Below the pieces are notes generated by a model that worked only from the letters and a program-made list of their open reading frames with translations, was not told the origin of the DNA and did not search any database. Both the position numbers and the translations under genes were made by a program. Positions 57,254 through 64,000 of a stretch of DNA of 64,000 nt are shown here, in pieces; position 1 is the stretch's first letter, and each line of letters opens with the position of its first letter. The DNA is taken from positions 62,001 through 126,000 of the forward strand of contig JAHQWL010000052.1 in assembly GCA_029856155.1 (NCBI GenBank), in the 5' to 3' direction. This stretch comes from Promethearchaeia archaeon (GTDB lineage: Archaea > Asgardarchaeota > Lokiarchaeia > Sigyniarchaeales > SOKP01).

Positions 57254-58243
57254 TTACGATTGATTTTTTTTAACTTTAGAGATAATCTTTACTAATTCAA
57301 ATTCTTCTATATTTAATTTCAATAATAAATCTACACTTGCTTCAAAATCTTTCTTAGTGGATGTAAAAAGATTTTTTAAGTTATTGATTAAATCTTTAAC
57401 TGGTTTACCAGACGATCTTTGTATATATTTTATTGTTTTGTTAAGTTCGGAGATATTAATTAGAAATTGATCCATAACTTCATTTTTATGTGTTTCATTT
57501 TTTTCTAATTCTTGTCTTAAAAAATCAAAATATTTTAGATCGTTGATTTCTTTATCGATAGTGCTTTCTTCCTTGACGCTCTGTTTTATCTTTACTTTCT
57601 CTACAGTTGAATCAACGTTGGTTAAATCTATCAATTGATATTTTAATTCTTCTTCATTTTTACCAATTAAATTTAGAAACGTTGTTGATGTATTGCTAGG
57701 AACATCATCAGGATTCAATAACTCTGCTTTTCTTAAAAATGTATAAATTAATAATTCAAAACATTTATTAACTCCTTCACCTGTTTTGGCAGAAATTAGA
57801 TATACATGATCTTTTTTAGTCAGTAACTCTTTTAATGTAGTATTAAGCTTTTTACTGTTAGAAATTAAATCCATTTTATTTCCAACTAATATTGTTATAA
57901 AATCATCAGAATATCGATTCAAATTTTCCAAAAACTCTTTTTTTAAATTTAAAAATGTTTCTTCGGGTTTTGTTAAATCAAAAACTAAAAGAGCTCCATC
58001 TGTATTGGTATATAATGTTGGATTAAAAGGATTGAATGACCGTTGTCCCCCTGCATCCCAAAGTGTAATGCTTAAAATTTTTTCTTTTTCTTTAAGTATA
58101 TATTTTTTTTTAGCTGTTTCATTACCAATCGTAGGCAAGTATTGTTCGGGAAATTCTTTCCCTAAAAAGGTATTTATAATTGAAGTTTTCCCTACAGATG
58201 CTTCTCCAAGAACCACTAATTTTAAATTAATAGAGCCTTCCAA
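57254..58243 (-). CDS. Ras/Rab-like small GTPase with C-terminal helical extension
   Basis: The 329-residue protein has G1 GEASVGKTS, a switch-like region TIGNETAK, G3 WDAGGQRSF, G4 GNKMD and G5 SAKTG, within the first 170 residues. The remaining about 150 residues are a Glu/Lys-rich helix, which is unusual because eukaryotic Rab proteins end soon after G5. The catalytic Gln in WDAGGQ is present. It is the first gene of a minus-strand set with a coiled-coil and a PfkB gene. Confidence 0.9.
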   Translation of the reverse strand: MEGSINLKLVVLGEASVGKTSIINTFLGKEFPEQYLPTIGNETAKKKYILKEKEKILSITLWDAGGQRSFNPFNPTLYTNTDGALLVFDLTKPEETFLNLKKEFLENLNRYSDDFITILVGNKMDLISNSKKLNTTLKELLTKKDHVYLISAKTGEGVNKCFELLIYTFLRKAELLNPDDVPSNTSTTFLNLIGKNEEELKYQLIDLTNVDSTVEKVKIKQSVKEESTIDKEINDLKYFDFLRQELEKNETHKNEVMDQFLINISELNKTIKYIQRSSGKPVKDLINNLKNLFTSTKKDFEASVDLLLKLNIEEFELVKIISKVKKNQS

Positions 58244-58559
58244 CTCATTAATCGCCTATAAAGAAATTTAAATTCTTTTTATTAAAAATTTACTGCTAAT
58301 TAAATATCCAATTAGAATTATTTTTATATAAAAACAAAAATGGAACTTATATTTAAATATATTTAAGAAACATACTCTTGGAACCTTCATGAACATGTTT
58401 CTAATTATTTAACCAAACAAAATAACATTTATTTAAAAAGAATGCTACCTAATAATCATTTTTAAATTGATAAAAGGTTTAAATTCTTTTCTTATTTTTC
58501 AATATCATTACTATAATATTATTATAAATATAGAAAAGAGTTAAAAGGGGTATAAGTAA
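58244..58559. other. Intergenic region of about 315 bases
   Basis: AT-rich spacer between divergent genes. ATTATTATAAATA near 58517-58529 is a possible TATA element for the nitronate monooxygenase-like gene. No coding frame of note. Confidence 0.4.
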
Positions 58560-59597
58560 ATGGGTTTAAAAACAAACATAACTGAAATGCTTGGAATTAA
58601 GCATCCAATTATAGCGGCGCCTATGGGCCCGTTTTACACTAAAGAATTAACTGTTGCGGTTTCTGAAGCAGGAGGTTTAGGTGTTTTAAGTCATACTAAT
58701 CTATTCGGGAAAAATAGCTTAGAAGAAATGAAAAAGGATATGGAATTTGTAATCGAGCATACTGATAAATCATTTGGTTTTAATGTAAGAACATCAAGAA
58801 TACAGTTAGATGCTCCAGGGCTCTGTCGTGGGATTTCAAGATTTATTATGGATAATCCGAAATTAAAAGAACAATGTATTTACGCAGTAACAAGTGCAGG
58901 GTCAGCTAAACAATTACCAAAAACAAAATCATTTCAAAGATTAAGAGAAAGTGGTTCTAATATTAAGCATTTTCACGTTGCTCCCGCATTATGGCTAGCT
59001 GGAAAGTGTATTGACGCGGGAGTTGATGGGGTTGTATTGACAGGATACGAAGGTGGAGGTCATCAATCTTACGAAAAAATTAGCACATTAGTACTCCTTC
59101 AACAAGTCAAGCGAAAATATCCAGATCTACCTTTTATAGCATGTGGAGGATTTGCAAGTGGAGAAGGTTTAGCTTCTGCATTAACAATGGGAGCAGGAGC
59201 AATTGCTATGGGTTCAAGATTTATCGCCTCAAAAGAGAGTGAATTTCATGAAAGTTATAAAAATGTTGTGCCATCTGCGAAATCAAGTGATACAATATAT
59301 GTAACAGGAGTACTAGGTCCAATACGACTTTGGAAAAATAATTATTCTTTACATCATGGAGTTGTTTCAAGTAAGGAAGAAAAGTTAGCAATGGAAGCAC
59401 AAATAACTCCCGCAATGGCATTAGAAGATCAGAAATTTTATGAAATAACTTATGACGGTAATATTAATGATGGAGCAGTTCTTTTAGGTCAAAGTATAGG
59501 TATGATTAATTCGATAGAAACAGTTCAAGATATTATTGATGATATCGTTAAAGGTGCGGAAAAAAGGTTAAAAGAAGCTAATTCATATATAATTTAA
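58560..59597 (+). CDS. Nitronate monooxygenase/2-nitropropane dioxygenase-like FMN protein
   Basis: The 345-residue protein has the TIM-barrel signature: PIIAAPMGPFYTKEL at the start, the TGYEGGGHQSYEK loop with the catalytic-region His, CGGFASGEGLA and GAIAMGSRF for the phosphate of FMN. Family members oxidise nitronates or serve as FMN-dependent enoyl-reductase-like proteins; the substrate is uncertain. Confidence 0.85.
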   Translation: MGLKTNITEMLGIKHPIIAAPMGPFYTKELTVAVSEAGGLGVLSHTNLFGKNSLEEMKKDMEFVIEHTDKSFGFNVRTSRIQLDAPGLCRGISRFIMDNPKLKEQCIYAVTSAGSAKQLPKTKSFQRLRESGSNIKHFHVAPALWLAGKCIDAGVDGVVLTGYEGGGHQSYEKISTLVLLQQVKRKYPDLPFIACGGFASGEGLASALTMGAGAIAMGSRFIASKESEFHESYKNVVPSAKSSDTIYVTGVLGPIRLWKNNYSLHHGVVSSKEEKLAMEAQITPAMALEDQKFYEITYDGNINDGAVLLGQSIGMINSIETVQDIIDDIVKGAEKRLKEANSYII

Positions 59598-59735
59598 GTA
59601 TTAATTCAATAAACACTTAAATTATTTTTTTTCTTATTCTAAAATATTTTCTGATAAAATCTTCGTTAGAGAAAATGAATTCAAAAAAAAAATTCAAATT
59701 GCTTAGATATCTAATTAAAGTTCCTTATATTAAAT

Positions 59736-59966
59736 ATGGAGGTGTTTGTTATAGGTAAAAATGATGATGATGATGATATTGTTTATTGTAAAAATTGCCA
59801 AAAGGAAATACTCCAAAAAAACGCAATTTATGTAGGTGGAAAACCTTATTGTAAAAAATGTTATCGTGATGCTGAAGAGTATGAGATCATTGAAGATGCT
59901 GAAGAAGATGATGACGACGATGATGATGACGACGATGATGATGATTACGATGATGATGATGATTAA
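59736..59966 (+). CDS. Zinc-ribbon protein with poly-Asp tail
   Basis: The 76-residue protein has VYCKNCQKEI and YCKKCYRD (four-Cys zinc site) followed by a nearly pure aspartate tail of about 20 residues, written in repeated GAT/GAC codons. It starts at ATG 59736, but GGAGGTG lies just after that ATG. An alternative start is ATA at 59751, six bases after the GGAGGTG. Function unknown; the acidic tail could bind metals or basic proteins. Confidence 0.6.
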   Translation: MEVFVIGKNDDDDDIVYCKNCQKEILQKNAIYVGGKPYCKKCYRDAEEYEIIEDAEEDDDDDDDDDDDDDYDDDDD

Positions 59967-60005
59967 ACTATATACAATAGGAATACACATATTTAATTGA
60001 TATAA

Positions 60006-60482
60006 ATGGCAAGTAAAAGACAAGAAATTGGACCATACGATTATATTGAGTATTTTAAGCGAAATACAGCTTTAATGGTCTCGATGGATAAAAATGGAAA
60101 ACTTAATGTTATGGCTTTAGATTGGAAGACTATTGAAGAATTAGATGGTATCCCTGTTATTAGAGCACAGGTAGCGTATAGTCGATATACTTATCAATTA
60201 CTCACTGAGGGAGTTAATGAATTTACTGTAAATATACCCTCAGAGAATAATTATGAGGCAATAGATATTGCGGGTTCTTATTCGGGTAGAAATACTAACA
60301 AATTCAAACAAGCAGGATTGGAAACCATTCCGGGAAAAAAAACAAAAGTACCTACAATAAAAGATTGTATTTTAAGCTATGAATGTCAAATTATTCATAC
60401 GAGTAAATCAAATATGAGCAGTCACCATTATTTTTATGGAAAGATTCTAACTGCTTATGCATCTAATGAAATTACCAAATAA
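60006..60482 (+). CDS. Flavin reductase-like FMN-binding protein
   Basis: The 158-residue protein fits the flavin reductase-like/flavoredoxin split-barrel family: ALMVSMDKNGKLNVMALDW at the FMN phosphate site, then strands through EFTVNIP and GRNTNKFKQAGL. Length is usual for the short members. It may supply reduced FMN or carry out a single redox step. Confidence 0.75.
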   Translation: MASKRQEIGPYDYIEYFKRNTALMVSMDKNGKLNVMALDWKTIEELDGIPVIRAQVAYSRYTYQLLTEGVNEFTVNIPSENNYEAIDIAGSYSGRNTNKFKQAGLETIPGKKTKVPTIKDCILSYECQIIHTSKSNMSSHHYFYGKILTAYASNEITK

Positions 60483-60502
60483 TTTTTTATTTTATTATAA
60501 AA

Positions 60503-60913
60503 TTATTTTTCACAAAAACACCCTGAACTGTTTAAAATCTTTTCACCGCAAGGGCATTCTTCGGGATGGTCATATTTTTCACAGATTTTATTTATTGTTT
60601 CACATGAAAAAAGTAAGCTAAATTTTTCACTTTCATTGTGAGCTTTAGTTGGATGGAGTCCTAATTCATTATATAACAGAACTTCGAGAAGCCTGCTATG
60701 TCGGTTCAATTCTTTTGCTAATTCAATACCATTTTTAGTTAAATCTACTTCATAATATGGTTGATAATTGACAAAATTACGTTGTTTTAGTCTTTTAATA
60801 CAACTACCAAGAGTAGAATGTGGTAGGTTTAACTCTTTTTTTATTTCGCCAATTTTCATTGATTTCTGTGATTTAAATAAAAACTTTATAACAAGACAAT
60901 CTAAATCTATCAT
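60503..60913 (-). CDS. DtxR/MntR-like metal-dependent regulator
   Basis: The 136-residue protein has an N-terminal winged helix (MKIGEIKKELNLPHSTLGSCIKRLKQR) and a second part with KNGIELAKELNRHSRLLEVLLYNELGL and AHNESEKF, which matches the dimerisation and metal-binding domain of DtxR. The final cysteines (CPCGE, CFCEK) are extra. It is the third gene of an operon after two ZIP transporters, so metal-dependent control of them is likely. Confidence 0.75.
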   Translation of the reverse strand: MIDLDCLVIKFLFKSQKSMKIGEIKKELNLPHSTLGSCIKRLKQRNFVNYQPYYEVDLTKNGIELAKELNRHSRLLEVLLYNELGLHPTKAHNESEKFSLLFSCETINKICEKYDHPEECPCGEKILNSSGCFCEK

Positions 60914-60943
60914 TTTATAAACTCCTCCAGCATTATTGATTGA

Positions 60944-61702
60944 TTAATGTTCATGTCCTCCAACTATTAATATAAAGCCCATAATGATAATACCTAACAT
61001 TACTAAAATTAATTGTCTTATGATTTCTTTTGTACCTGTCTTTTCATGTAATTTTGGTGTTAAATCCGATAATGCTATGTAAATAAAACTAGCTGCTGAG
61101 ATTGCTAAAAATATTGGTGTAAGAAAGGCAAAAATACCAATAATATAATAGCTAATAATAGCAGCTGGTATTGTAGATAAGCTAGATATTAAATTATAGA
61201 TGAATGCTTTTTTTTTTAGCATTCCACCGTGAAGGAGTATGCCAAAATCGCCTATCTCCTGAGGTATCTCATGAATTATTATTGTAATACCGACTGCAAT
61301 ACCGATATTAAAATCTGTAATAAAGGCAGTTGCAATAAGAACTCCATCTGTAAAATTGTGAAAAGCATCTCCTACAAGAATTATAGATGCTGTAGCATTA
61401 CTATGAACTTCACAACTGTTATTTTGACAATTCCGCCAAATTAGAAATTTTTCTAAGAAAAAGAAAAATAGAATACCTCCTAATATAAAATACATGATTG
61501 AATGAGGGTCACCTGGTGAACTCTCGATCGCTTCAGGAATTAAACCTAAAAATGAAGCAGTAAGTAATGTTCCTGTCGCAAATGAAATTAAAGCAGAAAC
61601 GATTCTCTTTTGCATATTTTCTTTAAAAAGAATGAAGCCTGAAGCTGCTAGTATAGCCCCAACACTTCCAAAAATACTAAACAAAATAATCCAAATTAAC
61701 AT
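60944..61702 (-). CDS. ZIP family metal transporter 1
   Basis: The 252-residue protein has about eight membrane helices, with the ZIP core helix GDAFHNFTDGVLIATAF (fourth) and HEIPQEIGDFGILLHGG (fifth), both carrying metal-binding His, Asp and Glu. It imports zinc or a similar divalent ion. The start ATG has TGAT five bases before it. The DtxR-like gene follows after 30 bases. Confidence 0.9.
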   Translation of the reverse strand: MLIWIILFSIFGSVGAILAASGFILFKENMQKRIVSALISFATGTLLTASFLGLIPEAIESSPGDPHSIMYFILGGILFFFFLEKFLIWRNCQNNSCEVHSNATASIILVGDAFHNFTDGVLIATAFITDFNIGIAVGITIIIHEIPQEIGDFGILLHGGMLKKKAFIYNLISSLSTIPAAIISYYIIGIFAFLTPIFLAISAASFIYIALSDLTPKLHEKTGTKEIIRQLILVMLGIIIMGFILIVGGHEH

Positions 61703-61722
61703 TATTTATCAATTCAGTTTCG

Positions 61723-62478
61723 TTATAATATGGATTTTAACATAAATATTAATATCATTGTAATTATTCCAGCAAACAGTAAAATCAGTTGTCTTAAGCT
61801 ATGTTTTAATCCTAATTTTTGATGCAATTCAGGTGTTAAATCTGATAAGGCAATATAAAGAAAACTTGCTGCTGAAATTGCTAGAACATAGGGAATTGCC
61901 AAGGAAATTAAATCTAAAAGAAAATACCCTATTATTGCAGCAGGTATGGTTGCAACTCCTGAAAGAAGATTATATAAAAAAGCTTTTTTTTTTGAATAAT
62001 TCTTATCAATGAGTATTGCTAAATCGCCAATCTCTTGGGGAATTTCATGAGCTATAACAGAAAGACTAATAGCAATTCCAAAAGTAAAATTAATTAAAAA
62101 AGATGCGGCAATTACAATACCATCTACAAAATTATGAAATGCATCACCTATAAGAATAACTGGACCTGCAGCTTCACCCGTTACAACACACTCAGCGTCG
62201 TGACAATGACGCCAAATGACCAATTTTTCAAGAATAAAAAAAAATATAAGACCTCCTAAAAAGTATGTCATTACAATTTGTATTGCATCTCCCGCTTTCG
62301 ATATAGCTGTAGGAATCATTCCCAATGATGCTGCGGCTAGTAACGTACCCGTAGCATAAGCAACCAAACTGGAAACTAGTGATTTTTGAATATTTTTAGT
62401 TAAATTAAGAAAAATAAAAGCTAAAACTATAGCTCCAATACTCCCTAAAACACTAAACAATATAATCCATAGAAGAAT
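61723..62478 (-). CDS. ZIP family metal transporter 2, ATT start
   Basis: The protein is a close paralogue of the downstream ZIP gene, with GDAFHNFVDGIVIAASF and HEIPQEIGDLAIL helices. Started at ATT 62478 it reads I/M-L-L-W-I-I-L-F-S-V-L-G-S-I-G-A, in register with the paralogue M-L-I-W-I-I-L-F-S-I-F-G-S-V-G-A from its ATG. The first TTG in frame would cut six residues off the shared N-terminus. GTGAT (minus strand, 62484-62488) precedes the ATT by five bases. It is the first gene of the ZIP-ZIP-DtxR operon. Confidence 0.9.
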   Translation of the reverse strand: MLLWIILFSVLGSIGAIVLAFIFLNLTKNIQKSLVSSLVAYATGTLLAAASLGMIPTAISKAGDAIQIVMTYFLGGLIFFFILEKLVIWRHCHDAECVVTGEAAGPVILIGDAFHNFVDGIVIAASFLINFTFGIAISLSVIAHEIPQEIGDLAILIDKNYSKKKAFLYNLLSGVATIPAAIIGYFLLDLISLAIPYVLAISAASFLYIALSDLTPELHQKLGLKHSLRQLILLFAGIITMILIFMLKSIL

Positions 62479-62537
62479 TTATTATCACTTCAAATAGAAA
62501 TAAAATTATTTTTTTTAGTTTTTTAATTAATAAAAAT

Positions 62538-62555
62538 TTTACGATTCATCGTAAA
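62538..62555. promoter_or_regulatory. Candidate DtxR-family operator
   Basis: TTTACGATTCATCGTAAA is a perfect inverted repeat of two 8-base arms with a two-base spacer. It lies 60 bases upstream of the ZIP operon start, between two divergent genes. Position, symmetry and length fit an operator for the cotranscribed DtxR-like protein. Confidence 0.65.
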
Positions 62556-62691
62556 TTTTTACATAAAATCATATAAATTAATCTCTATTAAATTTTCTCA
62601 CAAAAGAACAAAGGTTGTCAAAAGGACTTAATAATAAAAAAACCCAATTAATTAATAAATCAAAATTAATATTTGTCTTAGAGGTTATTTC

Positions 62692-64000
62692 ATTATTAAA
62701 AAATCACTAACTCTAACTTGTATAGAATGCAAAAAAAAGTATGAATTTACCTCTATTCAACATAAATGTCCTGAATGTAAAGGACTATTATGGTTTGAAG
62801 TTAATTTAGAAAGATTTAGACAACAATTCTCTGAAATTGAAGCTATAAATAAATTTTGGGATTACAAATTTGCACTTCCTCAAGTACAGGATGATTTTAT
62901 TGTTTCATTAGGGGAAGGGGGTAGTCCTTGTAAAAATTCAAAAAAATTTGGAGAAAAATTGGGATTAAAGTTCTTATTTTTTAAAGATGAAACTCAAAAT
63001 CCAACTAATTCTTTTAAAGATCGTGCGGCAGCATTATTAGTTTCTCATGCGCGTAGTTGGGATTATAAAAAAATTATCTGTGCTTCAAATGGTAATCAAG
63101 GTGCCTCATTAGCAGCATATGCTTCTGTAGAAGGAATGAGTTGTTTGAATATCATCCCAAGAATAATTGATGTAGGAAAAAAAGCTCAAATGATCGCGTA
63201 TAACTCCGAATTAGAAGTAATTGGAGAGACTGTTGATGATGCTATTGAAGAACTATTAATACGAAAAAATATTACAGATTTCTATCAAGGTTCTCCTGAT
63301 TTGAATCCACTTACCCTTGAAGCCCAGAAAACCATCGCTTATGAAATAATTAAACAGGTTGAAGAACCAAATTGGATTTTAATCCCCATGGGAAGTGGAG
63401 AATTATTAGTAAGTCTATGGAAAGGATTTCATGAGCTTCTAGAGGCTAATGTCATAAAGAGGCTTCCAAAATTAGTTGGTGTCCAATCAGAAGCCTCATC
63501 TCCCATTGTGGATGAATTCTTTAAAGATAAGGGGAGTATTCTGAAAAATCAAGAAATTCAAAATTCTATAGCCCTAGGAGTTTTAGTAAGAAATCCTATA
63601 TATAAAGATTTAGCTATTAAATGTATTAGGGAAAGTGAAGGCACTGTAATGTCAATTCTGGAGGAAAATATATTAAATTCAATTGATAAACTAGTAAGAT
63701 ATGAAGGAATCTTTGCAGAACCCGCATCAGCTTTAACTATAGCTGCAGTTCAATCATTGCAAAATAAAAATGTGTTTGATGATAATGAAAAAATTGTATG
63801 TCTTATCACTGGTAGTGGACTAAAAGCACCTTACATTTTAGAAGCGTTATCATCTCAAACAAAAACGACAGGAAAAGGTTCAATTATTATAACAAAATTA
63901 AAAATATTATCTCAAATATCCCTATCTGGTGAAAAAGGGATTTATGGAAGTAAAATCCATGAAATAATAAGCCCTGGTAAAAAAATTTCTGGAATTTATC
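62692..64000 (+). CDS. thrC: Threonine synthase-like PLP enzyme (3' end outside window), ATT start
   Basis: The protein begins with a zinc-ribbon-like CIEC...CPEC module, then SLGEGGSPCKN, the PLP Lys in NPTNSFKDRAA and the cofactor phosphate loop ASNGNQGASLAAYAS. These fit archaeal threonine synthase. A second C-terminal part begins near residue 400 and is cut off by the window. No ATG, GTG or TTG precedes the zinc ribbon in frame. GAGGT (62681-62685) followed by six bases and ATT at 62692 is the best start. Confidence 0.85.
   Translation, partial: MIKKSLTLTCIECKKKYEFTSIQHKCPECKGLLWFEVNLERFRQQFSEIEAINKFWDYKFALPQVQDDFIVSLGEGGSPCKNSKKFGEKLGLKFLFFKDETQNPTNSFKDRAAALLVSHARSWDYKKIICASNGNQGASLAAYASVEGMSCLNIIPRIIDVGKKAQMIAYNSELEVIGETVDDAIEELLIRKNITDFYQGSPDLNPLTLEAQKTIAYEIIKQVEEPNWILIPMGSGELLVSLWKGFHELLEANVIKRLPKLVGVQSEASSPIVDEFFKDKGSILKNQEIQNSIALGVLVRNPIYKDLAIKCIRESEGTVMSILEENILNSIDKLVRYEGIFAEPASALTIAAVQSLQNKNVFDDNEKIVCLITGSGLKAPYILEALSSQTKTTGKGSIIITKLKILSQISLSGEKGIYGSKIHEIISPGKKISGIY

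Noticed and set aside
59909..59965. GAT/GAC microsatellite as a mobile or regulatory repeat
   Set aside because: It is in frame and encodes the poly-Asp tail of the zinc-ribbon protein; the opposite-strand frame is its shadow.

Overview
The window is one contig of an AT-rich archaeal genome. It is most likely an Asgard archaeon of the Lokiarchaeia type; this is inferred from gene content and no marker phylogeny was run. The archaeal signs are SmAP next to ribosomal protein L37e, SepF, a tRNA-splicing endonuclease, a PIN-domain ATPase, a geranylgeranyl-reductase-family flavoprotein and an intron-containing tRNA. The Asgard-like signs are a Ras/Rab-like GTPase with a long helical tail, roadblock and longin-like proteins, a ubiquitin-like protein ending in Gly-Gly-Phe, an E1/ThiF-like protein and long LRR and WD40 proteins. 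There is no CRISPR array, rRNA, transposase or phage block.

Layout. 0-9 kb: lipid reductase (cut by the window edge), a DMT transporter, two tandem membrane paralogues, an aminotransferase-SerA-DUF1015 serine-metabolism cluster, a coiled-coil winged-helix protein and a small longin-like protein. 9.2-10.8 kb: tRNA-Leu(UAA) with a D-loop insertion that looks like a spliced intron, followed by a free-standing LAGLIDADG-type protein. 11-24 kb: longin-like, transglutaminase-like, PadR/2TM, PAP2, two MFS carriers, nitroreductase, SepF, alpha/beta hydrolase and a 2-hydroxyacyl-CoA dehydratase-type gene pair. 23.6-27.5 kb: SmAP, L37e, roadblock, a ThiF/E1-like gene, gene debris including an EPSP-synthase C-terminal fragment, a C1q-like surface protein and a gamma-carbonic anhydrase-like protein.

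27.6-37.7 kb is the most unusual part. Two overlapping LRR-TIR genes are transcribed away from a WD40 membrane protein, which overlaps an isochorismatase/nicotinamidase-fold protein lacking its catalytic Lys and Cys. Quinolinate synthase (nadA) and a polytopic membrane protein follow. TIR domains commonly hydrolyse NAD and nicotinamidases act on the product, so an NAD-linked signalling or defence module is a reasonable hypothesis but is unproven.

38-50 kb: a regulator, a proline-rich mini-protein, the ubiquitin-like gene, membrane proteins, a hydrogenase maturation protease, a PAS histidine kinase, EndA-like and PIN-ATPase genes, a prenyltransferase-like toroid, Sir2 and an MFS carrier. 50-64 kb: a PHP phosphoesterase, an APC permease, coiled-coil proteins, a PfkB kinase, the small GTPase, a nitronate monooxygenase-like flavoprotein, a zinc-ribbon/poly-Asp protein, a flavin reductase-like protein, two ZIP metal transporters with a DtxR-like regulator and a palindromic operator candidate, and a threonine synthase-like gene cut by the window end.

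A theme across the window is that several genes have no ATG, GTG or TTG start but have ATT at the right place. In three of them (ThiF-like, ubiquitin-like, second ZIP) the ATT sits exactly five bases after a GTGAT Shine-Dalgarno core. The second ZIP aligns residue by residue with its ATG-started paralogue from that ATT. A threonine synthase-like gene shows GAGGT, six bases, then ATT.
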